Source: Selenomonadaceae bacterium
GTDB taxonomy: Bacteria > Bacillota > Negativicutes > Selenomonadales > Selenomonadaceae
Reading direction: 5' to 3'
Assembly (NCBI GenBank): GCA_017476425.1
Contig: JAFUZV010000160.1
Location: 1-32,272 of the forward strand
Length of the DNA stretch: 32,272 nt
Below are positions 1 to 7,843 of the stretch, one piece after another (position 1 is the first letter of the stretch; each line of letters opens with the position of its first letter). A program made the translations under genes and the position numbers. The notes under the pieces were generated by a model that saw only the letters and a list, made by a program, of their open reading frames with translations, was not told the origin of the DNA and searched no databases.

Positions 1-211
1 GGACAATGAACGCGCCAACAAATTTTATGAGAAAGTCGGCTTTTCTTACGAAGGAAAATTCATAAAACACTTGTATTTTCAAGAAGAAAAAGAATTAGGG
101 GGGGGGGGGGCATTCAAAAATCTAAATTGGTATGCAATGCTTAGAGAAAGGTTTTTGATTTTATATGCAGGATATAACTTTAGAGACAGCGATAAAAATT
201 TTGACTTCTAA
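1..211 (+). CDS. GNAT-family N-acetyltransferase, C-terminal part (5' end outside the window)
   Basis: The frame is open from base 2 and ends at TAA 209-211. The visible residues contain NERANKFYEKVGF, the usual end of the acetyl-CoA-binding region in RimI/RimJ-type GNAT acetyltransferases, and later NWYAMLRE, a common C-terminal motif of the same family. These enzymes transfer an acetyl group from acetyl-CoA to an amine; the substrate cannot be told from this fragment. Between the two motifs lies a run of 13 G (98-110) read as four glycines plus the first base of an alanine codon. The NWYAMLRE motif is restored only when the tract is 13 long (or differs by a multiple of three), so the gene is in frame as given. 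The end overlaps the start of moeA by 47 bp. Confidence 0.75.
   Translation, partial: DNERANKFYEKVGFSYEGKFIKHLYFQEEKELGGGGAFKNLNWYAMLRERFLILYAGYNFRDSDKNFDF
98..110 (+). repeat. 13-base poly-G tract inside a coding region
   Basis: Thirteen consecutive G lie in the GNAT reading frame of an AT-rich genome. One extra G would bring a TAG at 142-144 into frame and one fewer a TAA at 123-125, so slippage would remove the conserved C-terminal motif. Tracts of this kind are known contingency (phase-variable) loci in other bacteria, and they are also places where sequencing and assembly can err. Confidence 0.9.
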
Positions 212-1340
212 TGTTGATGTGATTAACGATTTTGAAGAAGTTGATTTGATTGATTCACTTGGACGTGTAACGGCTGAAAATTATTTTGCAAAGTTCGATA
301 ATCCGCCGTTCGATAGAAGTCCGCTTGATGGTTATGCTGTTAATTCAACTGAAACGCCGGGCAAATTTAAAATTGTTGGTGAAGAATGCGCCGGTGATTT
401 TTTTAGTGAAGAATTGAAGAACGGTGAAGCGTTGAGAATTATGACAGGCTCAGCAATGCCGAAAGGTTCTGACTGCGTGATTCGTCAAGAAGATGTAACT
501 GTTGACGGCGATATTTTGAATGTGCCTTACAAGTTGAATCATTATGAAAATTATTGCTTTGCCGGTGAGGATATTAAACAAGGCACTTTAATGGTTGCTA
601 AAGATCAGAAGTTGCAGGCGGCACATATTGCAGTTTTAGCAAGTCAAGGATTTTCGACAATCAAAGTTAAACGTCAAGTGAAAATTGCCGTTGCCTCAAC
701 CGGCGATGAATTAGTTTTACCCGGTGAAGAATTAACGAATGGAAAAATTTATAACAGCAATTTATATTTGATCGTTTCACGGTTAAGAGAAATGAATTTT
801 GATCCAAAAATTTTGGGAATTTTGCCTGATGATGTTGATAAGGCGGCTGAAGTTATCGAAAGCCATAAAAATTTTGATCTTTTCATTACAACCGGCGGAG
901 TCAGCGTCGGTAAAAAAGATATTATGCACGAAGTCGTCAAGAAGATCGGTGAAAAATTATTTTGGCGGATCAAGATGAAACCCGGCGCACCGGCGATCGG
1001 TTATAAAGTTGGAAATATGCTCGGTGTTGCATTGAGTGGAAATCCATTTGCGGCTTATGCAACTTTTGAACTTTTACTGCGCCCGGTACTTGCAAAACTT
1101 AGCAGTCGAAATGAAATTATTTATCGTCGTGATAAAGGCATTTTGATCGATGAATTTCCAAAAATCAGTAAAGGTCGTCGTTTCATTCGTGCTAAATTCG
1201 TTGATGGTAAAATTTCTCTGCCGGATCAACACGCTTCAGGATCACTTTTCAGTGCGGCGAATTGTAATGCACTTGTTGATATTCCGGCTGGTAGCAGTAA
1301 ATTATCAGTTGGTCAGAAAGTTGAAGTTGTGATTTTATGA
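165..1340 (+). CDS. moeA: Molybdopterin molybdenumtransferase MoeA
   Basis: MoeA inserts molybdate into adenylylated molybdopterin, the last step of molybdenum cofactor synthesis, in the cytoplasm. The 391-residue product has the usual length. Near residue 48 it carries the family signature PPFDRSPLDGYAV, followed by IMTGSAMP and CVIRQED. The central MoCF-binding domain has STGDEL and TTGGVSVGKKD, and the end has the small beta-rich MoeA C-terminal domain. The ATG at 165 overlaps the preceding acetyltransferase and has only a distant purine-rich stretch upstream, so translational coupling is likely. Its stop overlaps the moaA start as ATGA, which places both in one operon. I am confident of the family. 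Confidence 0.95.
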   Translation: MQDITLETAIKILTSNVDVINDFEEVDLIDSLGRVTAENYFAKFDNPPFDRSPLDGYAVNSTETPGKFKIVGEECAGDFFSEELKNGEALRIMTGSAMPKGSDCVIRQEDVTVDGDILNVPYKLNHYENYCFAGEDIKQGTLMVAKDQKLQAAHIAVLASQGFSTIKVKRQVKIAVASTGDELVLPGEELTNGKIYNSNLYLIVSRLREMNFDPKILGILPDDVDKAAEVIESHKNFDLFITTGGVSVGKKDIMHEVVKKIGEKLFWRIKMKPGAPAIGYKVGNMLGVALSGNPFAAYATFELLLRPVLAKLSSRNEIIYRRDKGILIDEFPKISKGRRFIRAKFVDGKISLPDQHASGSLFSAANCNALVDIPAGSSKLSVGQKVEVVIL

Positions 1341-2329
1341 TCGATCAGTACGGACGGAAAATCGAATACGTTAGAATATCTTTGACGGATCGCTGCAATT
1401 TACGTTGTCAATATTGTATGCCGGAATGTGGAATTGAAAAAATTTCTCACGATGATATTTTATCGCTTGAAGAAGTGTTGCACGTTGTCAAGCTGCTTGC
1501 TGATTGTGGTATTCGTAAAGTGAGATTAACCGGCGGTGAGCCGTTGCTTCGTCGTGGTATTGTCGATTTGATTCGTGAAATAAAGGCGATTGAAAATATC
1601 GAACAAATTTTTTTGACAACTAACGGAGTACTTTTATCAAATATGGCTGATGATTTAATTAATGCCGGTGTTAATGGTTTTAATATCAGCCTTGACACTC
1701 TCAACGAAAAAACTTTTGAAAAGATCACTCGACGAAATTTATTTAAAAAAGTTTTTGAGAGTATTCAAAAGCTCATTGATAGCGGCGTTGAGATCAAATT
1801 AAATTGTGTTCCGATCGCCGGAGTTAATGAAGAAGATATTTTGAAGATCGTGGAGCTTGCAAGAGATAATTTTATTAAAGTTCGATTTATTGAGTTAATG
1901 CCGATCGGCTGTGCTGTTGATTTTAAAGGAATACCGATCGGCGAAGTTAAATCAAAAATCGAAAGTATTTACGGAAAATTAATTTCGCATTCCGCATTCA
2001 TAATTCCGAATTATCAAGGTCCTGCGAAATATTTTACATTGAATGGTTTCAAAGGTCAGATCGGCTTTATCGATGCGATCGATCATAAATTTTGTAATTC
2101 TTGCAATCGAATCAGATTAACGGCGAATGGTTTTTTAAAATTGTGTCTTAATTCAAACGCCGGACTTGATATTAAATCGCTGTTGAGATCGAACGCTGAC
2201 GATCAAAAAATATTCGAAGCGATCAAGCAGGCAATTTATAACAAACCGAAAGAACATCATTTTAATGTAGAATGTAGAATGCAGAATGCAAAATTAAATT
2301 TTAATGCAATGTATCAGATAGGCGGTTAA
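1337..2329 (+). CDS. moaA: GTP 3',8-cyclase MoaA (radical SAM)
   Basis: MoaA is the radical S-adenosylmethionine enzyme that turns GTP into 3',8-cyclo-GTP, the first step of molybdopterin synthesis. The radical-SAM cluster cysteines are C20, C24 and C27 in CNLRCQYC. The second, substrate-binding cluster is given by C253, C256 and C270. The protein ends in the family's typical Gly-Gly tail (MYQIGG), which is needed for activity. Two short stretches are odd: residues 217-225 and 311-319 are encoded by 7-bp tandem repeats of a family also found in the spacers of this window. The second lies between the conserved EHHFN and the Gly-Gly tail. A second copy of the last codons, also reading MYQIGG-stop, sits about 250 bp downstream at 2564-2584. 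The start overlaps moeA by 4 bp. Confidence 0.95.
   Translation: MIDQYGRKIEYVRISLTDRCNLRCQYCMPECGIEKISHDDILSLEEVLHVVKLLADCGIRKVRLTGGEPLLRRGIVDLIREIKAIENIEQIFLTTNGVLLSNMADDLINAGVNGFNISLDTLNEKTFEKITRRNLFKKVFESIQKLIDSGVEIKLNCVPIAGVNEEDILKIVELARDNFIKVRFIELMPIGCAVDFKGIPIGEVKSKIESIYGKLISHSAFIIPNYQGPAKYFTLNGFKGQIGFIDAIDHKFCNSCNRIRLTANGFLKLCLNSNAGLDIKSLLRSNADDQKIFEAIKQAIYNKPKEHHFNVECRMQNAKLNFNAMYQIGG
1985..2012 (+). repeat. Four 7-bp repeat units inside moaA
   Basis: The units TCGCATT, CCGCATT, CATAATT and CCGAATT run in perfect 7-bp register. They are the reverse-complement form of the GAATNNN heptamers found at gene ends elsewhere in the window. They encode MoaA residues 217-225, a surface-like segment before the conserved GPAKYF. 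Confidence 0.6.
2268..2295 (+). repeat. Four 7-bp repeat units at the 3' end of moaA
   Basis: The units TAGAATG, TAGAATG, CAGAATG and CAAAATT follow one another without gaps. They are translated as part of MoaA and run into the left copy of the direct repeat at 2281-2325. Confidence 0.75.
2281..2325 (+). repeat. Left copy of an imperfect direct repeat (true end of moaA)
   Basis: This 45-bp stretch matches 2536-2581 at about 38 of 46 aligned positions, including the shared core AAAATTAAATTT and ATGTATCA. It codes for the MoaA tail MYQIGG, followed by TAA. Confidence 0.75.
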
Positions 2330-2381
2330 TAATATAAAAATTTTAATTTAGAATTAATAACGGACGCGGGCGATGAGCGCA

Positions 2382-2508
2382 GTCACGACGCTAGTTTCGT
2401 GACAAGCGGAGTTGATTAAGCCGCTGAATTAAGGCGCGCAGCAGTTTTGCTTACTTTTCTAAAAGTAAGTGACTTCTTTGCAACTTTCTTGGTCAGTCAA
2501 GAAAGTTG
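2382..2508 (+). other. GC-richer intergenic element with four successive hairpins
   Basis: The 257-bp gap between moaA and the next gene has no convincing reading frame but is rich in inverted repeats. GTCACGA (2382-2388) pairs with TCGTGAC (2397-2403). AGCGG (2405-2409) pairs with CCGCT (2421-2425). CTTACTTTT (2450-2458) pairs with AAAAGTAAG (2461-2469). CAACTTTCTTG (2481-2491) pairs perfectly over 11 bp with CAAGAAAGTTG (2498-2508). The start of the element (2361-2440) is visibly richer in G and C than its surroundings. It could be a non-autonomous repeat element, a structured RNA or an attenuator; none can be chosen from one copy. No long U-run follows any of the stems, so a simple terminator is unlikely. 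Confidence 0.7.
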
Positions 2509-2535
2509 AACAAAAAAAGCAGAATGATTCAGAAT

Positions 2536-2581
2536 GAAGAATAAAAAATTAAATTTCAATGTTAATGTATCAAATTGGAGG
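2536..2581 (+). repeat. Right copy of the imperfect direct repeat (second moaA tail)
   Basis: This is the partner of 2281-2325. It and the next bases read ATG TAT CAA ATT GGA GGA TAA, again MYQIGG-stop, with synonymous changes. Here the GGAGG at its end serves as the ribosome binding site of the next gene, five bases before the ATG at 2587. Confidence 0.75.
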
Positions 2582-2586
2582 ATAAG

Positions 2587-3516
2587 ATGAGCAAGATCAA
2601 AGCAATTTGTATTAGTGAAAAGCGTGGAACAAGAAAATTTATGATCGAAGAGGCAAATTTTATAACTGAATTTGGAATTGAACACGATGCACACGCCGGT
2701 GATTGGCATAGACAAGTAAGTTTTTTGGGATTGAATGAGATTGAAGAATTTCGCAATCGTGGCGGCAATGTGAATTTTGGTGACTTCGGTGAAAATATTG
2801 TTGCTGATGAAATTACTTTTAAAAATTTGCCGATCGGAACTCGTTTAAAAAGCGGTGAAGTTTATTTTGAGATCACTCAGATCGGTAAAGAATGCCATTC
2901 ACATTGTCAAATTTACCATCAAGTCGGCGATTGTATTATGCCTCGTGAAGGTGTCTTTGCAAGAGTTTTGCACGGCGGAAAGATCAAAGTTGGTGACGAA
3001 TTAGAAATCACAACTGAAAATATTCCGCTTGACGCGGCGATCATTATTTCAAGTGATAAAGGCTTTACCGGTGAACGTGAAGACTTAAGCGGCAAAAAGT
3101 GTGAAGAAATTTTAACGGCGGCGAATTATAAAATTATTGACAAAAAAATTCTGCCTGACGAAAAAGATCAACTCGTCAAGCAGATGAAATATTATTGTGA
3201 TTTAGGCGTTGGTTTAATCGTAACAACCGGCGGAACAGGTTTTTCAGTTCGTGATGTTACGCCTGAGGCAACGATCGAAGTTTGTGATCGAATGGCTCCG
3301 GGAATTGCTGAAGCAATGAGATCAAAATCTTTAGAAATTACTCCTCGTGCAATGTTAAGCCGTGCAACTGCAGGAATTTGTAAACGATCGTTGATCGTCA
3401 ACTTGCCCGGCAGTGTTAAGGCTGTTGATGAATGTTTAAATTTTGTTTTGCCGACACTCAAGCACGGAATTGAAATTTTGCGTGGAGAAAGTGGTGAATG
3501 TGGTAACAAAAATTAA
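2587..3516 (+). CDS. MOSC domain - MogA/MoaB fusion protein
   Basis: This molybdenum cofactor protein is made of two parts. Residues 1 to about 143 form a MOSC domain (EHDAHAGDWHRQVSFLG, then GKECHSHCQIYHQVGDC and GVFARVLHGG), a fold that binds or sulfurates the cofactor. From about residue 148 to the end is a MogA/MoaB domain with TTGGTGFSVRDVTPEAT and NLPGS, which adenylylates molybdopterin so that MoeA can insert molybdenum. The fusion joins consecutive steps of the pathway and sits in the moeA-moaA operon. I chose the ATG at 2587 because GGAGG lies five bases upstream; an in-frame TTG at 2575 would bury that site. The protein has 309 residues. The domain calls are secure; the exact role of the MOSC part is not. 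Confidence 0.9.
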   Translation: MSKIKAICISEKRGTRKFMIEEANFITEFGIEHDAHAGDWHRQVSFLGLNEIEEFRNRGGNVNFGDFGENIVADEITFKNLPIGTRLKSGEVYFEITQIGKECHSHCQIYHQVGDCIMPREGVFARVLHGGKIKVGDELEITTENIPLDAAIIISSDKGFTGEREDLSGKKCEEILTAANYKIIDKKILPDEKDQLVKQMKYYCDLGVGLIVTTGGTGFSVRDVTPEATIEVCDRMAPGIAEAMRSKSLEITPRAMLSRATAGICKRSLIVNLPGSVKAVDECLNFVLPTLKHGIEILRGESGECGNKN

Positions 3517-3518
3517 TT

Positions 3519-4847
3519 ATGATAAAACTTTCTGATCATTTCAATTATAAAAGATTATTCCGATTTACTTTACCATCAATCTCAATGCTGTTATTCTTAT
3601 CGATCTATGGCGTTGTTGATGGTTTTTTTGTATCTAATTATGTCGGAAAAATTTCATTTAGTGCATTAAATTTTGTAATGCCGTTTTTGATGTTCTTAGG
3701 TTTCATAGGATTTTTATTTGGAACCGGTGGCAGTGCATTAATCGCTAAAACTCTCGGTGAAGGTGATCGATCGCGTGCAAATAAAATTTTTTCTCTGCTG
3801 ATCTATGTTTCGATCATCTGCGGGATCATTTTTACCATTGCAGGTTTTATTTTATTGCCGAACGTTGCAGAATTTTTAGGTGCTGACGGTGAATTTTTGG
3901 AACAAAGTATAATTTACGGTCGAATTGTGATCCTTGCCTTGACGTTTGATATTTTGCAGGTTGAATTTCAAACGCTTTTTGTTACTGCTGAAAAGCCTCA
4001 ACTTGGATTTTATATGACGGTGGCGGCAGGTCTGATAAATATTTTTCTTGACGCAATTTTTATCGTCGGTTTTGATTTTGGTATTGAAGGTGCTGCAGCG
4101 GCGACAGCGATAAGTCAATTTTTCGGTGGCGTGATATCGTTTATTTATTTCACTCGTCCTAATTCAAGCCTTCTGCGATTAACGAAGACAAATTTTGATC
4201 TCAATGTTTTGATCAAAACTTGCAGTAACGGAGTATCAGAATTAATGTCAACCGTTTCAATGTCGATCGTTGGAACTCTTTATAATGTTCAACTTTTAAA
4301 ATATGCCGGTGAAGATGGTGTTGCGGCTTTCGGAATTTTGATGTATATCAATTTTATGTTTCATTCGATCTTCATAGGTTATTCAGTTGGTTCTGCGCCA
4401 TTGATCAGTTACCATTTCGGCGCAAAAAATTATTATGAATTGAAAAATCTTTTGAAGAGAAGTTTTATAATGATCGTCGTCTTTGCAATTTTAATGTTTA
4501 CTTCAGCGGAAATTTTTGCAAGATCGCTTGCGATGATCTTTGTAAGTTATGATCAAAATCTTCTTGAAATGACTGTGCACGCCTTTAGAATTTATTCATT
4601 TGCATTTTTGCTTGCAGGATTCACAATTTTCACTTCGTCATTCTTCACAGCACTTAATGACGGTGTAACTTCAGCGATAATTTCATTCTTGCATATGATG
4701 ATCTTTGAAACGTCAGCAATTTTGATCTTGCCTTTGATCTTCGGCTTGAATGGAATTTGGTTTTCAATGATCGTTGCAGAGTTTATGGCGATAATAATTT
4801 CAATTTTCTTTTTGAAGAAGTATCGATCCAAATTCAAATATTATTAA
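3519..4847 (+). CDS. MATE-family multidrug/cation efflux transporter
   Basis: The 442-residue product is very hydrophobic, with about twelve membrane-spanning segments in two similar halves. It has the MATE-type openings FTLPSISMLLFLSIYGVVDG near the N-terminus and ATAISQFFGGV in the first half. MATE proteins export drugs or organic cations using sodium or proton gradients. The gene begins two bases after the stop of the MOSC-MogA gene without a clear ribosome binding site, so it is probably translated by coupling and belongs to the same transcript. Nothing in the sequence links it directly to molybdenum; a fluoroquinolone-type or metabolite export role is equally possible. Confidence 0.88.
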   Translation: MIKLSDHFNYKRLFRFTLPSISMLLFLSIYGVVDGFFVSNYVGKISFSALNFVMPFLMFLGFIGFLFGTGGSALIAKTLGEGDRSRANKIFSLLIYVSIICGIIFTIAGFILLPNVAEFLGADGEFLEQSIIYGRIVILALTFDILQVEFQTLFVTAEKPQLGFYMTVAAGLINIFLDAIFIVGFDFGIEGAAAATAISQFFGGVISFIYFTRPNSSLLRLTKTNFDLNVLIKTCSNGVSELMSTVSMSIVGTLYNVQLLKYAGEDGVAAFGILMYINFMFHSIFIGYSVGSAPLISYHFGAKNYYELKNLLKRSFIMIVVFAILMFTSAEIFARSLAMIFVSYDQNLLEMTVHAFRIYSFAFLLAGFTIFTSSFFTALNDGVTSAIISFLHMMIFETSAILILPLIFGLNGIWFSMIVAEFMAIIISIFFLKKYRSKFKYY

Positions 4848-4859
4848 AAAAATTTTTTG

Positions 4860-4892
4860 CCATCAATCGATCAATATCGTTGATGGTTTTTT
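4860..4892 (+). terminator. Rho-independent terminator after the MATE gene
   Basis: CCATCAA (4860-4866) pairs with TTGATGG (4880-4886), with three more pairs inside after a bulge, and is followed by six T. It closes the molybdenum cofactor-MATE transcription unit. Confidence 0.85.
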
Positions 4893-4964
4893 ATTGCGTC
4901 AAAATTTATCATTAACAGAAGGAAAAATTTTTGTAAAGTAGAAAAATGATTTTGAGGTGATATA

Positions 4965-7820
4965 ATGTATAGACAGATTAGTCATATAGAAGTTGCCGAG
5001 ATCAACGGCACAATTTTTGAATATGAACATAAGAAGACCGGCGCAAAAATTATTTACATTAAAACGGAAGATGATAACAAAGTTTTTTATATTGCATTTA
5101 AAACTCCGCCGGTTGATGATACAGGCGTTTCTCACATTATGGAACATAGCGTTCTTTGTGGATCAAAAAAATATCCATTGAGAGATCCATTTGTTGAACT
5201 TGCAAAAGGATCGCTGAATACTTTTTTGAATGCAATGACTTATCCTGACAAGACTGTCTATCCGGTTGCAAGCCGCAATGATAAAGATTTTAAAAATTTG
5301 ATGGACGTTTATCTTGACGCAGTATTTAATCCGCTGATTTATTTCGACGCAGGAATTTTCAAGCAAGAAGGCTGGCATCGTGAAGGTGACGGAATCAGCG
5401 GCGTTGTTTACAATGAAATGAAAGGTGCATTATCAACGCCGGAATCTAGAATGGAAAATTTAATTACTCGATCTGTTTTTCCTGATACTTGCTATAAATA
5501 TGAATCCGGCGGCGATCCGAAAGCGATCCCAAATCTTACTTACAAAATGTTTATCGACTTTCACAAGAAATTTTATCATCCGTCGAACTCAATAGTTTAT
5601 TTCTACGGCGATATGAATATTGATGAACAGTTAGAATATCTTGATAAAGAATATCTGTCGAAATATGATAAAATTGAAGTAGATTCTGAGATCAAAACGC
5701 AAAAGCCTTTTTCAGAGGCGATCAAAGTTGAAGGTAAATATCCAATCAGCGAAGGTGAAGATTCTAAGCAAAAAACTTTTCTGTCACTGAACTTTTTGAT
5801 TGACGACGAAAAATTTTCTAAGATCAAAAATAAATATAATATTTCTGATCAATCTGCACAAAGAACGATCGTATTAGGTTTAAAAATACTTTTGAAGGCG
5901 ATCGTTGATAATGATGCTGCGCCGATCAGAAAAACGATCATTGATGCCGGTTTAGGTAAAGATGTTAATTCCGGTTTTGAATTAGAAATAAAACAGCCGT
6001 TGATAAATATCAATGTTGACGGTTCCGAAGTTGAAAACGCTGATAAATTCAAAGAAATTTTACTTGCAAAACTTCAAGAGCTTTCAAACGGCTTGAATAA
6101 AATTCAGATCAACGCTACATTAAATACGATTGAATTTGCTTTACGTGAGGCTGATTTTGGTGCAACGCCGAAAGGTTTAATTTACGGCTTAACACTTCTG
6201 AGAAGTTTAATGTATGGTGATCCTGTTGATTCGTTCTTGAAATATGAAGATGCACTTGCAAAGATCAAAGCTGAAATGAATAACGGCTTTTTTGAAGACT
6301 TGATCAAAGTTTGTTTCTTGGAAAATACTCACGTTGTCAACGCCGTACTTAAGCCGGAAGTTTTCGACAGCGATCCGAAAATCGAAAATATCCCGGATGA
6401 TCCGACTGCAACAATTTCAGAGACTTCACCTTACACTGACAATTTAGAAGTCTTACCACTTTTGAAGTTGTCAGATATTAAGAAAGAAACTGATCGCCTG
6501 CCGATCAAATTCAGAGACCTTGACGGTGTTAGAGTTGTACATTCAAACGTTCAGACGAATGGAATAATTTATTTGAGAATGTATCTTGATGCGTCGAAAG
6601 TTCCGCAAAATTTGCAACTTACAGCATTTTTGTTGGTTGATCTTTTAACTCGTATTGATACAACTGAACATAATTATGAAGAACTCAACAACGAAATTAA
6701 TTTAAATCTCGGTGGAATTTCTTTTAACATTTCGGCTCATACTAAAGCCGGCAAAGCTGATTCATTTATGCCTAAACTTTTGGTTGGTACTAAAGTTTTA
6801 GCCAGCAAACAGCAAAAACTCAGTGAAATTGTCAGCGAAATTTTGACTAAATCGGTTTTCACTGACAAGAAACGAATCAAGGAAATTATCGAAGAAGAAC
6901 AACTTGATACTGAATTGTCCATTGAACGTTCGGCGCATCACGTAGCAGCATCAAGGCTTGCTGCTTACCAATCTAAAGCCGCTGCATACAATGATCAAAG
7001 TTGGCTGCCTTACAATGCTTATTTGAAAGATTTACTGAAAAATTTTGATGAAAAATTTGATGATCTTGTTGATGATCTCTATGAAGTCAAAGATCGTCTG
7101 ATTAATCGCAATGGAATAATTATCAGCGTTACGGCGACTGATGAAGTTTACAGTGAATTTAAGCCTCATTTATCTTATCTGTTGAAAAATTTGCCTGTTG
7201 ATGAATACGAAACAGCACGTTATTATTATCCAACTCCAACGCACAAAGAAGGTATTACAAGTCAATCAATGGTTCAATACGTTGGTAAAGGCGGAAACTT
7301 TGTTAAACACGGTCATAAGTATAGCGGTTATATGGACGTACTTGAAACGATTCTGCGCTATGAATATTTTTGGAAAGCGATCAGAGTTGAAGGCGGTGCA
7401 TATGGTGCATTTGTAAACTTCCATCGAAATGGTCAAATGATTTTTGAATCTTATCGTGATCCTAATCTTTCAAGGACGATTGATATTTTCAATGGCACGA
7501 CGGAATTTATCAAAAATCTTGATCTTGATGAACGTGAGATGAGAAAATATATTATCGGAACAATCAGTGGTCTTGATCACCCAAAAACTCCTGCAATGAA
7601 AGGAACAGCGGCGATCAGCAGTATCATTAATGAAGTTACTCACGAAGATCGACAACGTGAACGTGATGAAATTCTTTCTGCAACGATTGATGATCTTCAT
7701 AAACTTGCAGAAATTGTTGATGAGTGTATGAAAGAAGATAATATTTGTGTCTTCGGCAATGAAAAGATCGTCAATGAAAATTCTTCACTGTTCGATCGGA
7801 TCATTAAAAGCAAAGGTTGA
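4965..7820 (+). CDS. M16-family zinc metallopeptidase, presequence-protease (PreP) type
   Basis: This is a large peptidase (951 residues) of the insulinase family. The inverted zinc motif HxxEH is at H57-I-M-E60-H61, followed by SVLCGSKKYPLRDPF, a hallmark of the PreP/M16C subgroup. The remote zinc-binding glutamate is expected in the segment YNEMKGALSTPE. The second half shows the partner domain with YGAFVNFHRNGQM. PreP enzymes form a closing chamber and degrade short unfolded peptides. There is no signal peptide, so a cytoplasmic peptide-clearing role is likely. GAGGTGA (4954-4960) lies four bases before the ATG. The gene follows a terminator and is followed within 25 bp by the HPr-fusion gene, so the two may be co-transcribed. 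Confidence 0.92.
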   Translation: MYRQISHIEVAEINGTIFEYEHKKTGAKIIYIKTEDDNKVFYIAFKTPPVDDTGVSHIMEHSVLCGSKKYPLRDPFVELAKGSLNTFLNAMTYPDKTVYPVASRNDKDFKNLMDVYLDAVFNPLIYFDAGIFKQEGWHREGDGISGVVYNEMKGALSTPESRMENLITRSVFPDTCYKYESGGDPKAIPNLTYKMFIDFHKKFYHPSNSIVYFYGDMNIDEQLEYLDKEYLSKYDKIEVDSEIKTQKPFSEAIKVEGKYPISEGEDSKQKTFLSLNFLIDDEKFSKIKNKYNISDQSAQRTIVLGLKILLKAIVDNDAAPIRKTIIDAGLGKDVNSGFELEIKQPLININVDGSEVENADKFKEILLAKLQELSNGLNKIQINATLNTIEFALREADFGATPKGLIYGLTLLRSLMYGDPVDSFLKYEDALAKIKAEMNNGFFEDLIKVCFLENTHVVNAVLKPEVFDSDPKIENIPDDPTATISETSPYTDNLEVLPLLKLSDIKKETDRLPIKFRDLDGVRVVHSNVQTNGIIYLRMYLDASKVPQNLQLTAFLLVDLLTRIDTTEHNYEELNNEINLNLGGISFNISAHTKAGKADSFMPKLLVGTKVLASKQQKLSEIVSEILTKSVFTDKKRIKEIIEEEQLDTELSIERSAHHVAASRLAAYQSKAAAYNDQSWLPYNAYLKDLLKNFDEKFDDLVDDLYEVKDRLINRNGIIISVTATDEVYSEFKPHLSYLLKNLPVDEYETARYYYPTPTHKEGITSQSMVQYVGKGGNFVKHGHKYSGYMDVLETILRYEYFWKAIRVEGGAYGAFVNFHRNGQMIFESYRDPNLSRTIDIFNGTTEFIKNLDLDEREMRKYIIGTISGLDHPKTPAMKGTAAISSIINEVTHEDRQRERDEILSATIDDLHKLAEIVDECMKEDNICVFGNEKIVNENSSLFDRIIKSKG

Positions 7821-7843
7821 TTTAAAAATATCTGGTGAAAATT

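Noticed and set aside
2497-2768. Open frames on the minus strand over the hairpin element and the start of the MOSC-MogA gene
   Set aside because: They are antisense to a well-supported gene and its repeat-rich leader, and have no family resemblance.
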